From: Trichoplax sp. H2
Lineage: Eukaryota > Placozoa > Uniplacotomia > Trichoplacea
Length of the DNA: 64,000 bases
Direction of reading: 5' to 3'
Assembly (NCBI GenBank): GCA_003344405.1
Contig: NOWV01000032.1
Coordinates: forward strand, 248,001-312,000
Shown here in pieces: positions 1 through 13,438 of this stretch. The notes below the pieces were generated by a model. It worked only from the letters and a program-made list of their open reading frames with translations. It was not told the origin of the DNA and ran no database searches. Both the position numbers and the translations under genes were made by a program. Position 1 is the stretch's first letter. Every line of letters starts with the position of its first letter.

Positions 1-474
1 CTAAATCGTATAAAAAAAAATGTTACAATTATTTATTGCAATACCTGTGAGATAAGTTGTTATAAAACTTCGTATCTTTACATGTGAATGGAATCATTAT
101 CCATTAAAGAATTTATATTTATTTTAACAATCATTTACAAAATAGGTTTTTATAGCACGTAGACCAAATATGACCTATATCTGAAATGAGTGAACAGTTT
201 AAAAGCTATGGTACCCCCTTGAGTTAATTTATGTATTATTATGATTAATGAGAAATTGAGAATTAAGAATTGTTAAAATATTCGTAGGATAGTTTAGAAA
301 TCTTACAATCTCCGATGAATTTGATACAAAAAAAAATATCGCTAGATTAAACACGATGCAATCCAATCTGTAGCGGGCTTTCAAAAGATATTATTTTGTA
401 AGTTCTGTAACAGTATTGGCCCAATAAATACTTCATTCTTTTACCATCAGATGAAAATAGCCAATTTCATAACA
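1..474. other. Non-coding flank, left edge
   Basis: AT-rich sequence with no open stretch that has splice sites and codon structure on either strand. It would be the 3' flank of the MEIG1-like gene, whose stop codon lies at 475-477. I see no repeat or RNA gene here. Confidence 0.5.
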
Positions 475-1206
475 TCAATACTCAAATAATTTTATCTTAA
501 ATAGATCCTTGTCTGCACATTCACGACTTCTATTAAAATAATAAAAGTATCCATCCTTTTTTCTCTGTAGCTTCTTTACAAATCCAGATTCGGGCCATCT
601 TTCAACCTAGATAATAGATACAATTAAAAATACCACCACCGTTAAAGATAACATGACCGTAATATAAACTCGCTTTTAAGAGGCTCTATTCCATAATTAT
701 CCGGTCGAAGCATATAGTCAATAACTGGTTGTAGTATTAAAGCTGCTTTATGGCAGAAAGACAACTAGCACGAATACGTTATAAGAATAAGAATTTAAGA
801 AAATTTTTAATAGTAATAAGCAGTAAATATTTGTAGATTGTAGAGCTATGAATCCTTAAATGCGGTATACATATCAAATTCACCTCTGAATTATCGCCAA
901 CAGAGCAATATTCTATTTCATCGCGATATCCTGCTAATTGAAATCTGTAGGCTATATGACACATCAATTACAAACTAGTAATTAGCTTCATTTCGAAATT
1001 TGTTATAATGTATGTTAAATACGTGAAAATATGTGATTTTTTTTACAGTTTTTACTGCTATAACAATAAACACCGATAATAACTATTTCCTATACGTTAT
1101 CAAATGGGCGTTGCAGTTATAATACCGTACCATCTTCCACCGCAGGATTCCAAATCTTAGGACGCATCATTGATTTTGGCTTTCGATACATAACTGTAGT
1201 GGCCAT
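475..1206 (-). CDS. MEIG1: MEIG1 homologue (meiosis expressed gene 1)
   Basis: Three exons on the minus strand: 1131-1206 (ATG at 1206), 884-951 and 475-606 (stop TGA). Phases 1 and 0 close exactly and give 91 residues; human MEIG1 has 88. Visible family blocks are [15 protein letters not shown] in exon 2, then [15 protein letters not shown] and the tyrosine-rich [13 protein letters not shown] in exon 3, ending KIKLFEY. In mouse MEIG1 binds PACRG and is needed for manchette transport and sperm-flagellum assembly; the wider family is found in ciliated organisms. The aromatic and basic residues of the PACRG-binding face appear kept. It is transcribed away from METTL26, with about 2 kb between the starts. 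Identity is strong; a role here in cilia or germ cells is inference. Confidence 0.93.
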
Positions 1207-1966
1207 TCTTATTTTGAGAAAAAATTCAAAGTAAATAAATATATCATCTTATGATTACATAGTTTTATAATGTGCCATAGAATGTAAATTTATCAAGATA
1301 TCATAAACATTCATTACAGAATACTGTATAGAGTGGAAACTCAAGTTATTTTTTATTTATTAGATATCTTAAGTGTGTATAATCTTGGTAAGAGATCCTC
1401 ACACAAATCTTGACTCTAGATACTAGTAAGATATGATACCGTGCTACTTTAGTAGTACATCTCATATTACTAAATTTACATTAGGAAAATTGTAATAACA
1501 TACGATAACAACCAGGTACAGTATAGATATTATGTAATCTAAAGTGAAGATTATATTCGTACTATAGCGTTTAATATTTAAACAAGCGTACTACTACTTG
1601 CACCCGAAGATATAGATCTGAATAGTATTTATGAAAGAAAAGATATCATCAATGCCTCGTATATGAGTATTTGTTATCACTTATGTCATTCTCTCTTTAC
1701 CTGTTTCTTCCCAATAGCGCGAGTATTAAGGTGGCAATAAGCTAGTAATCCAAAAATTGCTAAGTTACGAATGAAATCACGGGTATATACGTACAACTGC
1801 ACTTATTTTATAAACAGGCCAACTATTGATGGTCAAATCTAAATTTAGGCCCTTTAATACTGATTGTAAGACGGATTAATACCAACTGTACTTGGACGTG
1901 CAACATTTAAATAGTTAAGCTCAGTATTAATGTATGTTTCAATGTTATGATTCCATGGAAACCTAA

Positions 1967-2292
1967 CTGTACTATACAGTGTACAGTGCACAGTATACAG
2001 TACTGTACTGTATGATCCTTCTCCAAACCGATACTGTAAATCAGCACATATTATAATAATAATTATAATAATTATTGATGTGCTGTACATACAGTATTAT
2101 GTTACATTGGTTAATAGTAAAGTATTTATTTAATTTTATATTAATTAATTAAAGAATCGAATAAGAAAAAGAGCGTGATCTTTTTCGTTTCCAATTCTTT
2201 AATATGAAGTTAAACACTGTGTATTGCCTACAATGAACTACCATGGAACTATTGTACTGTGCTGTGCTGTACTGTACTGTACAGTGTACAGT
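1967..2292. repeat. Strand-switching TACAG/CTGTA arrays
   Basis: Two clusters (1967-2010 and 2254-2292) in which CTGTA pentamers run into TACAG pentamers, so that the sequence reads the same on both strands, for example TACTGTACAGTA-type cores. Imperfect units (gtgctgtgctg) show decay. The arrays lie about 0.8-1 kb upstream of the MEIG1 start. Confidence 0.75.
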
Positions 2293-2949
2293 ATAATGAG
2301 ATACAGTGTGTTACTATTCTTTGCAAGGTACTGTACGATGTCTTGATATTAATGAGCTCGTCTTTGCCGCTTTAAGATTTTCAAAATTGAGTGTACAGTA
2401 CAGTAAAATTCGATTTGAGGTAGAAGTTTAAAAATTAAAAATTTTTACGCCATTTCCGTCTTTTCGGCAAAAATGTGTTTTATCAAGACATCTTTGAAGA
2501 ATGGACTCAAAAAGATACGCTGGTTTTTATGTACTGTATACTCAAAAAATGCACGATAGTGAAAAATGGACCGTAGACACTACTACGATCTTTAGTGTAC
2601 TGTAGGTGCAGTCATAGACTAATACTGTAAGTTCACCTATGAATTTAGTAGTCCATGTACCCGATAATTGTACAGTAACAGTAGTTACAGTACCGTATGC
2701 ACAATGTTATGTTCCTAGGATGTAAAATATTGCTGTACCAATGTACTATCAAGAGTACGCCGTAAATAGGTAGACTTTCTACTGCAAAACTTCATTTTAC
2801 CAAGTTGCTATAATTTAATACAGCGTGATACCATGACAGCATCTTGATCTTGATCTGACCACCATAACCAGGCCTGTAAACAATGATATCATTACGTGCA
2901 AGTTTATACCAAGGAGGTAAAATGCTTTGTTGTGCCACTTTGATATTAT

Positions 2950-3065
2950 TATAAGACTGTACTGTACTGTATTTATCAATCCAGATACAGTACAGTACGT
3001 ACATGCAGTCGCACTGTACAGTACTATGTAATTATAACATTCAGTACTGTACTGTACATTGTACA
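2950..3065. repeat. TACAG/CTGTA palindromic array upstream of METTL26
   Basis: Dense pentamer array with at least three strand switches, ending about 100 bp before the METTL26 start codon at 3167. Its position so close to the start makes a promoter role possible, but nothing in the sequence proves it. Confidence 0.75.
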
Positions 3066-3166
3066 ATAATTAATTAATTTAATCGAAACGGATGTGTTGA
3101 TTCATACTCTATTATTGATCAAAAGGCCAAGGAGCTAGGAAATACTGCAATCTTATACTTAAAAGC

Positions 3167-5088
3167 ATGGCAACACATTGGTTTTCTGCTAGTGAACGCA
3201 ATAAACATCATATTTGCGATGTACTCAAGCAAGTACTTAATTCTAATGATAGTTACTCTGTCGCTGAGGTTGCTTCCGGACATGGTCAACACATCTGTTT
3301 CTTTGCAAAAGAATTTCGACAGTCAGTTTGGTCTCCAACAGAAATCAACGCCGAATACTTAAACAGGTCGAACCACATAAACGAGTAAACGTTGAATTGA
3401 ATCATATTCTGTAAGCATAGTATTTTGGAAGGCAATGATGTCCACTATAATTTACAGTCTATAAAATTTTCTACCATGCTGTGCAGTTATTAATTGCTTT
3501 AATGCAGGTCGAAGCTGGGAATTTTGATCGCTCACATCATCAGCTTTAATTAACCTAGGTTAACAGAAAATGTAAATCGTGAGCAATTATCTAATGTCAA
3601 ACCTGCCGTACTACTTGATGCATCCTGGGAGCCAAGCCGATGGAAGGAATCCTTGTCTGTAAATGGTTACGATCTTGTGATCAATATTAACATGGTCCAT
3701 ATCTCTCCCTTTGAAGCTACAATTGTAAGTGTTATTAGTGAGACATGCACCTTACAAAAAATGAATCGCCGTTTTTGGGCCCATGCTTTTAGATCAGTTA
3801 CACAACAATGATTAGTGATCATTCAAATTTTGTTGCACAAACATCATGTATAGTATACATGCACGCGTACAGTAAACTTACATTCTTTAAGCTTTAGTCA
3901 ATCATTCCTCTAAGGTTAATGGTATAACACTGGGTAATTCGTCATTATTCTTAAAATTCAGATTTTCCAACGTGTTCTGTAAAGTCTGCAAGGATTCGTT
4001 CAGATAATATATATGTACAATTGGGATAATTATCCCGATCATCTGAACTAATTTTGATCTGAATTGAGTTTTATAACTGAGATAATGATGTGTGTTCAAC
4101 TGACTAATTTATAAGTAAGTTATAAATATCTAACTGAAATAATGAATTGTGCCGTGTATAAGACTGGGTGCTTTACAGTTAATGCTGATATCCTGTTAAT
4201 ATACAGTACAGTACAACAAAGTGTATGCAGTCTTTAATTTCTGCAAGTCTTATCCATACCTTTGTGTTTATCAATTATACTTATGCTGCATATGCTATCT
4301 TTTTAGGGTCTCTTTAATGGTGCAGCCAGCATCCTCAAACAAAATGGTTATCTTCTGTTATATGGGGTATGTTTTGCGAGTTTGCTACAGATATATCGAA
4401 ATTATTGTAGAGCATCTTCTAACTTGCGATGCTTCCAATCACTATTCATTCGTTCTCTTGATAGATGCTATAGCGGGTATTAGAGTTCAATTATGTGAAA
4501 ATTTTTCTATTAAACATCTGTATTTACGCGTTCTTGTTTACAACTTTAAATTTACATAGCCTTATGCGATTCACGGTGTTATCAGTCCAGAAAGCAACGT
4601 TAAATTTCATCATTGGCTAAAGAGCAAGTTCGTTAGATATATTCTTAATTTTGCTATTGCTTTTTATAACTATCGTAAATGTCGTAATGCGATACGGGGT
4701 CATGGTTGAAGCTGCTCTGTAATTTCATTGTTAGGTGCACGGAATGGGGATTGCGGGATGTATTTGAGCTAGAAACGTTAGCACACAAAAATAACATGGT
4801 TCTTGAGAAAACGGTAGGTATCACTGGAGAAAAAGATCACTAAATAGATTGAACAGTTTTCTATTATACCTGGTAATATTGTAACTATGGAGGCTTATAT
4901 GATATCTTTCTCTTGCTGATTTACCGTACTTCATTTTATAATAGAGTTAAATTCATGCAATGCATTTAATATCGGAGTGGACAAAATAAATATATCGTAC
5001 TACGTATTTTAATTTTTTTTTTATTTATTTCAAGATCGACATGCCTGCCAATAACAAAATATTGCTCTTTCGAAAATTGGGTGCATGA
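3167..5088 (+). CDS. METTL26: METTL26-type methyltransferase (UPF0585/DUF938)
   Basis: Six exons: 3167-3384, 3559-3724, 4307-4366, 4560-4627, 4735-4813 and 5035-5088 (TGA). All phases close, giving 214 residues against 204 in human METTL26 (C16orf13). The SAM-binding glycine motif is clear: EVASGHGQH at residues 34-42. Later blocks are SERNKHHI near the N terminus, VLLDASWEPSRW, LVININMVHISPFEAT, the GLFNGAASILKQNGYLLLYG exon, PYAIHG, TEWGLRDVFELE and the C-terminal DMPANNKILLFRK. The family is predicted to be a Rossmann-fold SAM-dependent methyltransferase; I know of no assigned substrate. The exon 2 acceptor at 3557-3558 was preferred over the one at 3565-3566 because only the former keeps frame. 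Palindromic repeats end about 100 bp before the start. Confidence 0.92.
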
Positions 5089-6268
5089 ATAAATATGGGA
5101 CTGCATTCAAAATCTATTTTCTATTGTGGATTAACTCTATCTATCAGATGGTGTTCTCGTACATCATAGCAAATTTATTGTGTTAGTATTGTGAAGTATC
5201 ATTTTTACATCGTAATAACTGCTGTTTAATGTATTTAAGTTTTCAGTTGTTTTTTCTATAGTACCATGAAAATAAAACAATAAAAATAACCGCATTCGTT
5301 AAATTATTATTAACTTTTATTATAAAAATATAAGCTTTGGCAGGTTCATTACTCTCTTAGAAATCGAGGATATAGATAATGAAACATAAGTAATAGAGAA
5401 CGTTTACGGAAGACAAACTATATCATACTACAAATTATGATCTGGATGCTAAATTAGATTGCTTGCATATTAGTATCTTATAGGAACTTTACGGGTATTT
5501 ACGGTTAGCTATATTTATATATAGTATTGCGTATAAAACCATTGAAAAGTGTACGGTATGATACTATAAATACCCTCATGCCTTGCGGAAAGATAACGCA
5601 GTAAAGTTAGAAGTTCGTTTACCACAGTATCAATAAGCAGGTTCACAACAAAATTACACAACATTACTATTGTCTACGTACAGGTAAGAGCTACTAGAAA
5701 AAGGAATCAATTATTAGTAGTTTTATAACGTAGTAGTCCTTGGTCCAGATAAGGTGTGACTGTAGCGTACGACGTATATAATTTTATACTAGTGTTATTA
5801 GCGTGTTTCTTGTGTGCTAGTTTTAGAATAAAATCCTGAATTTCTTGTAATTTCTTAAAGAGAATTCTACATACACTTCGATCTTCGAATTGACATGGAG
5901 AAAAATCTTAAATCCTTCCCAATTAAAATATTCCAAGTCCGTAATAGATTTTACAGTAACTTTTAAGCTATGATTTCTAAAAAGCCAGATTTATTGGTTG
6001 AACTATTTATTTAATAGCAATTCCAACTTAATCACATAATTTTTATTCTGATAGGGGATAATTTGTTTTTATTGTAACGACATAAGTGTGGAATGATTGC
6101 TTACTGTTAATAAATATTTAAATACCATATCCAACCTTACATGATCAATAGAATTCAAATTTTAGTTAAATCTCCTACCGTTAAATAAAGCTTTAAACCT
6201 TAAACTTTAATATCAATCTACTACGTACGGCACAGTCTTCCGCACTGTGCTGCATGCAAAGCACGGTA
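5089..6268. other. Intergenic, convergent 3' flanks
   Basis: Convergent tails of METTL26 (+) and the QRICH2-like gene (-). AT-rich, with no supported exon, repeat array or RNA gene. Confidence 0.5.
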
Positions 6269-9200
6269 TTACTCCTTAGCGGCAGTCCCAACGGGACCAT
6301 CTAGTACGTGATTGGATTGAAGTGGGTTGAAAAGTCCTGAATCGGCAGGACTACTAAGACTTCGTCGGTGAAGCTGGTGCGCCGAACTGCTTTCCAATTT
6401 CTAGTATCATGTTGTGTTAGGTATTAGAAAGTGTTAATGAATTCAGTCAATGTAACTACCAGATATTTAGGATTAAGAGATTAATAATAAATAGCAAAGC
6501 CGCAATGTTAGCCATAGTATCATCAACTTACAGGCATTGGGCTGGGAGATGCAATAGAAGCCTCCGCTGTAGAACTTCTATAAGAATCAGTTAGTATTTC
6601 TACAGATTTAAGTCTTGGTTCGAGACTGTTACCCCTGAAATACAGTACAAGATCAAGGCAATTGCAATTACTGTACTATCATTTTGATCGCAATAACGAA
6701 AACATTTTCCAATGCCGGAATTAGTGTTTTCGCTTACCATGACATTAAATAAATCTTATCTAAAGCCGATACTATCGTAACGTACATATATCTTCAGATA
6801 ATTAAATTAACGGTAAATTTTTATCTAGCTTTACTGTACCTTCAATAACATTAAGCTAGAGCGGCAAAAAAGATATTTTACTTATTTACTTTTATAAACA
6901 TCTTAGTATAGGATCTGGAAAACTTACATTTCCTTGCGTGCAATGCCTCGTCTATTATGCGGAAAAGTAATAGTATGACTACCGCCGCAGCTGCGCAGTG
7001 ATGGTATATCATACATGCCAACAACACTTGATTTTCGGAGAAATGAAGTTTATTTATCACTTTACAGTTAGTAGTAGTAATACTAATCCATTCAAAATAC
7101 GGATGAAATTACGTGAATCTTACTGTTTTTGATGAAATCGAACTGCTTCTACTTTTATTGGTGAATCTGCACGGCTAGAGGATCTTAACGGTAAAGGCTG
7201 TTGCAAAGGTAATGATGGTACAATTCTAAAATATGTATGTTAGAAATCAAATTCAGCGGATTACGCAACTTTCTAGGATAGCAAATCAACATATGAATAA
7301 TTGCATATACTAACTCAGATTTGGTTTTTGCTACAGGACTATTGCAAGATATGCAATAAAACTTTTCTATTAAACGCCTACGATCAATGCCAAATACAAA
7401 TGATGGTATATTAGCTATATAAAACTGTAACCCATCAAATCTGAAGTTGACGATATCCAAGTAATCAAGGAAACTAACAGCGCTTAAATTTATAATTTAA
7501 TTTTATTGCAAATCATCGACCGCAGGTTAACCTACTTGCGTAATCCTGCTGCTAATTCTGCCACGTTAAGACTTTCCTTATCGCTTTTATCCCCAGTATG
7601 AGTCTGTGTTACCTTTTTAACATACTTTTCTATACAAAAATGAAAGGATATTTTTTTTATACGACTACATTCCTCACCTTACACAAACACCGAATCTCCT
7701 AGATCATGAACTACTATATAATTCATCTATTGTTATATGAAGAGTATATTAATTATTAAATATTATTATTGCAATCATAATAGTACGCAATTAGAAGTAT
7801 CATAAAAACACTTTAAATTTAATCGAAAGAAGTAAACGATTAGTCGCTTGCGTGTACACGTAAAATAAAGATTTAAAGATAACAATATTCTTCAACTAAA
7901 TGCCTCAGGTACACTGAGAGGTCTTATTTACCTAAATATTTTCGTAAGTTCGAAATAGACGTTTTATCTAATTTTTTTCCAACCGCAGTAGCCAAACCCT
8001 CTAATTGTCCTACCGCATCTTTTACCGCTAAGCCCTGTCATTGCGATCAAACAAAGTATAATTACAGCGCATCTAAGTCTTTCTTGTGAATTGAAGAAGT
8101 AAATAAAACTACTATAATACGTACATTTTTATCCAACTTCGATATAGTTTCAGTAATTTTAGCTTCGATTCGGAGTCGAACTGTATTCAAATCACTCATA
8201 TTAACCTTATCCTTAATTTCTTCTTTATCGGCTTTCTAACAAAGCATAATAGTGGTAACGCATTTATTATCCTGAAATCTCTTTAGACTAGCATGAATCA
8301 TTTACAGAACGTCTGTGAATCCCTAATCCAGCAAAATATACTATCCTATTCCTAGCCGATTGTCACTACTCAAATACACGTAGCTCAACCCAAGAACAAA
8401 TTGCTAGCAAACTGGAATATATGAGTATTGCTACGTGATCTAATATTTACTGTATATTGATTCATCGAACCAGCAGTAATAACGTTACAATAGATCTAGA
8501 ATACTCATCGGTACAAGACACATTCTCAACATTAGACTGTCGCCGAATAACGTATTAATACACATAAATTACATTGCTCTCTCTTCTTGTCCTTAATCTC
8601 TGTGTCCGTCTCCTAACTCTAACCGTAAATATGCGTTATCTACTCTCAATCATCTTGTCTTTGTCTTCATTAAGAATAGTTATCACTACAAGTTTAATAC
8701 GATTCAGAACTCGATTTGACAGTTTCCATTTCTATTCTCTGAGTTAACATTAAAACTATTAAAACTATCACAAAAATCACTGCTATTAAATCGAATGGTC
8801 GGTATAAAGTTACGGTAATTTCCTACAATATAATATTTTTTATTACCTGTTCATCAATCTTCCCTACTTCTGTGCCCAAATCATCCTTATCTACTTTACC
8901 TTGTGATAATCTATCAGCAGCTTCAAATAACTCCTATGAAACAGCACCAAAACTTTCTTCAACGACAAACTTAAATCGCTATCAAGCAATTACTAATTAT
9001 AATAGAAGCAGATCAATATCAATGGCCAGATTATGGATATTTGGCCCTAACATACGAGTACACAATCTCAGTTACTGTAATGAAATGGCCACCATGGTTA
9101 ACGGTATTTATACTCTATATTGCTACATACTTACTACGATATCAAGCTTTAATTTATCATCGCTATCTAAGATTTGTCTAATATTGACAGCATGCTTGTT

Positions 9201-12200
9201 CTGTTCGGTTAGAAGTCGATGCGATTGTCGCTGTAGAATATCAATATCGTCATTTGTCTAATGGTAATAATTAATGCGCAGTGTTTAGAAACATAAACCA
9301 GCGATTCTATTTACGAAATTTTATTGGCACCCAATATCATCATAGCTGCAATTTTATAACCTTTTTAATCGAATCCCTAATTTCTTGACTTATGTCTTCG
9401 AGTTGACGCACTTGCTGAAGCAATTTTTCAGACATCTCGCTTTGATTTATGGTATCTAAAATGTCCGAAATTACGATATTTAAACAGATTGCTATACACT
9501 CTTGTAAATACAGTAGAAAGCTAAAGACTTGAATTTATTATATACTATTTTTACTTTCGACTACGGATAATACTCAAAATACATCTGATGTATGTAAGGA
9601 GAAAAAACATGGTAGGTATGCTTTCAGAACTACAGTACAAGTATTCAATCCAAACCTTTAAGTTTTTTCAACTCTAATCTATCAACTTTCCTTTCCTATT
9701 AAAAATATTAAATTCAAATTAGACCAATAAAGTTCAATTCAATTAATTACAATGTACACCGAATAATATACTTTTTGTCGAACGTCATTGTTACAAGCTT
9801 TTTTATTTCTTACTTAAACTTCATTATGTACTGTCTTTTCTTAATTCATAAATCTAATGTGATTTCTACCATGGCAGTCAAGCAACGGCTTAGTTTTCAG
9901 TAAGTAATTAAAGCTAAACAACTTACCTTTAAGAGTTGAATATCCTTTTGTGCATCCTCCACATTATCAGCATAAGTACCTACTCGCTTTCTAAGTTCAT
10001 CTAACATATCATCGCTATTGATTAAAATACCATCAATTTCTTTCAACTTATTATTAACTGTTTCGCGAAAGCGCTCAAATTCGTTATGATTTAATCTATC
10101 ATTTTTAAGATCTTGATGAGCTGTTAGCGATCTTGCCCGGTAGCCATAAGAAGAATCTCGCCGATTGGGGTCATCATCTGCATCGAAAATACTACGTCTT
10201 CTACCGTCAGCAGTAATTGCCAACTCGTTTTTGCCCTGGTAAGCTTGATTTTGATTAAGGAGTAACTGATTTAAATTGCGAAGTCTCCCTTCTAGCTCAC
10301 CAAGTATCGAATCCTTCATCGTTTTTAAACCATCATAAAAGACTGGACGAGTAACGTAAGAATCGAAAGTTGCCTCTGATGGTAACTTATTCATTTTTTG
10401 TTTGAGATTAAACTGTAGATGTAAACGTTAAAAATTATTTGTAATACAGGAGAATGTCAACTCTTGCGATAAGTTTAAGTTATAATAGGTTATTGTAGAC
10501 GGCAGAACATAAGATGTGTAAAAATGTTAAACAGTTTATCCATACACCTTACCGCGATAGTCCTAACATTATTAACTTCCTCATCCAAAGTATTAATTCG
10601 ATTATCTACCTTTGATCCTAACCGAAATTGCGATTAGTATTTGCAATTAGTGTATTATTTGGAACATTTGAAAAAATTTAAATAAATTCTTGCAGTAATA
10701 ACATCTCCTTCTTCAACTAATTAATTGATTGAAATACCTTTAGAACAAGCTAATTCCTGGACTTTTTCCCCTAAAGTATGAAGTGACTGTTGAATAAAAC
10801 CTATTTTGACGTCTAAATCCTATCATGAATATTAAATATTGAAGATATTAAATTGAATACATTAATAACCCAAATTAGGTACGATTAAGCTCATACTACA
10901 GTAATGGTAATATCAAATGTACATTCAAATAACGTCCTTATTGGCTGTCTTACAAGAACCCGTTAATCAGTTAGAGAGTATACCGATATCTAGTACAGTA
11001 GTTACTCGTATAGTTTGAAAAAAATTAAATAAAGTATTATGATTATTTCAATTCTTTCATTACTTGACCAAACCTAGTGAACCGTTTCTGAATTTACAAA
11101 GATAATAAAAACTACTGTATTCCGTATTTATTTCTTGAAATCGCATAAGGTGTCTGTCTAAGAATATCGCTAAAGTCCATAACGTAAGGCATGAATAATT
11201 ATAAAATACAATTATACAATTATATAGTTAATTAATCATCTTTAAGTTGTGTGTAGTATATACGCAGATTAACAGTCTTAATTCTTATTGGATTGACAAT
11301 AAGTAATTATGGCCTGACATTACCTGAACACATTACAAAATACTTAGAGAGAACAAAAGAAATCTTAAGTGTTAGCTGATGATGATGACAAATATGCGTA
11401 ATACTATCACATCACCACATCGTTTCTTCATCAGTATAATGTTCACAATAGTTTCACCTACCTTATCGATCAATGACAGTTTGCTGTCTATTTCTTTGCT
11501 AAACGCATTCGCCCAGTCTGTTGACAATGCATCTAATTCTTTCACTACTCCATCTAGAATTGACGATAGCTAACGTAAAAAAGTAGCATAATATTACTAT
11601 TCCAATTTAGCATTATCTCACAATATTGTCGATTAAATGTTTATAGCACATTGTGATGTATTCTCTATTCATTATGTAGAATAACATTAGATAAAATTAC
11701 GCAGCAAGACATTCCATACTAAACACGTCATCATAAAAACTACGTAGAGAGAAGATATCATAGCAATTATCTTTCCAGTATATTTTCAATTAAATCCCCG
11801 TAATTCTTACGGTATCAGATATTTTAAGTATCCGTTACTCCTCATATCTAGAAATATTCAACACAATTCTATAACCCATTTATAGTATATACGTAATAAG
11901 CTTACTGCTTCTAATGTTTCTTCGGCCGCACCAATGCGCTTCGATAAGTTATTATTTTTCCATAGATCAGAAACAGACGATACCGCTCTGCTCCTAGTAA
12001 TTTCTGGAAGTTTCTGAAGTTGTGATTGTGAGATCTCCTTGTTATCTGCAAAAGATAATATAATTTACTCAATCCAAATTAATGCAAAGTTTTAAAAATT
12101 TACGGCTAAAAGTAAAATCACCTGTTAAGCCATCTAAAGTTGGAGAGGTGGTTGGATTTTCTTCATCCTGAAATGAATTCTTATCTCCTTCATTTGTGAT

Positions 12201-12638
12201 CGATGGAGTTGCTCGATTAGAGCTTTGATGATTCTGCGTAAGAATTTCTGGGTTCGACGAATCAGCTGGATTTTCGATCGAAGGTGTATCATTATTACTT
12301 TGATTCCGTTCACCTTTAGCGCGCTCTTGATTATCCTTGAAGATTTCTTCTTGCGCTTGAGGTTTAATAACCTGGTTATGATGCAGTAACTTTTCGAGCT
12401 TGATTTGTAACCCCTGCTGATTCATATAATTACTTCTTATCGATCTTCCAGTTTCTACTTCTGCTAGAGAATTCTCATTGTTGTAGCTAGTAGCAATTTC
12501 CAGAGGCTCTGGCGATCGATTAAATCTTATAATAATGCTGTTTAACAAGCCATGCAAGTGATGCAAATTAATGGTCCCGTGGAAAGGGTCTAATGATAAA
12601 TCCAATAAATTCTTCAAATCAGCGTTGATTGTAGCCAT
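6269..12638 (-). CDS. QRICH2: QRICH2/C16orf96 homologue with DUF4795 domain
   Basis: Exons in order of transcription: 12122-12638 (ATG 12638), 11906-12045, 11462-11569, 10738-10819, 10553-10617, 9927-10412, 9656-9695, 9361-9455, 9135-9257, 8847-8933, 8125-8235, 7932-8034, a tentative 14-nt exon 7685-7698, 7536-7603, 7270-7473, 7124-7225, 6928-7026, 6532-6634 and 6269-6403 (TAA 6269-6271). All phases close to about 893 residues. The N terminus has the C16orf96-type start (LLDLSLDPF...INLHHLHGLL), and exon 2 carries a block around SDLWKNNNLSKR. The middle is coiled coil and low complexity. About residues 553-660 hold the repeated KxDKxDL/ADKEEIKDKV pattern of DUF4795. Then come KFYCISCNSPV (about 715-725) and CGGSHTITFP (about 795-804), both hallmarks of the family. 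Vertebrate QRICH2 supports the sperm-flagellum sheath. Which of the two human paralogues is closer I cannot tell. Confidence 0.88.
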
Positions 12639-13438
12639 TTTTATTAACCAAGTAACTCACTATTATTATCTATTAATTAGTTGTCACTACATACAGGAAA
12701 GTGTACAGTTGCAACGTGTGTAACAATAATGTCAATAACGTAAAAACACATTGAAAGCATTAACTGCATTTTATTTTATAGACTTTGAAATTTTTTAAGT
12801 AGATGAATTATTGCATGCAATGTATTTCTTAAACTTTTTAAGTTGCTACCCGGCTATAAATATGACAGTATATGTTTTAGTTTAGTTTATCGTGTGGTCA
12901 CTAGGGTGATGATGCAGCGTATACAGTACAGCAAAGGCTGTGGTTGCGATGACTATTGTCTAATACAGTTTGCATGTAATTATATTTTATGAATGCAGTA
13001 GCATTGTTACTATCCCACTTTTTATTATTAATTAGCTACAAATACATGTTGATTTAACAATCTCACTATAGTATTACAATTTGTATAACAAAAGCAAGTA
13101 AGACAAACGTGTAGGGACATTAATGAATTAATTATCTCAACAATGTATTAATGCTATCTATTCGTTAGTGTGGGAATGTTATGCTCTGATAAATTTTATG
13201 GGATCACTTCAACTGAAGATCAACTTTGTTCAAGGTGCAAAAAAACCGAAACACTTTATCAGACCGTATGCAGAGCAGCGAATGAAATTGATCCAGTAGA
13301 GAGTACTGGAGGATTTTAGGCTCAGTATGTTACAGTATTAGTCCATAAAACAATTAATCTTCACCAAACATAAAGCTTCATCAAGACCAAAAATTATGTA
13401 CAACTATGCATAGATTACATTTAGTAATCCACGGTGTA

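Larger units (their letters stand above)
1207..3166. other. Divergent intergenic region between MEIG1 and METTL26
   Basis: About 2 kb shared as upstream DNA by two divergent genes. The right half is crowded with TACAG/CTGTA arrays (about 1967-2010, 2254-2292, 2395-2405 and 2950-3065) and a short TAATAA-type tract near 2050-2075. Open frames here translate the repeat (Tyr-Ser-Thr-Val runs) and are not genes. Confidence 0.6.

Noticed and set aside
650-755. Open, splice-flanked segment on the minus strand inside the MEIG1 intron
   Set aside because: It reads smoothly (about 36 residues), but joining it breaks phase with the next exon unless a different acceptor is used. MEIG1 aligns continuously without it.
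1854-3066. Several 60-83 aa open frames on the minus strand
   Set aside because: They translate TACAG/CTGTA repeat arrays (Tyr-Ser-Thr-Val-Gln runs) and change when the repeat changes strand.
4221-4559. 112-codon plus-strand open frame
   Set aside because: It overlaps the METTL26 exon at 4307-4366 in a different frame and lacks any domain; the spliced gene explains the region.
8872-9261. 129-codon plus-strand open frame
   Set aside because: It is antisense to two in-phase exons of the QRICH2-like gene that match DUF4795.
11379-11573. 64-codon plus-strand open frame
   Set aside because: Antisense to exon 11462-11569 of the QRICH2-like gene.
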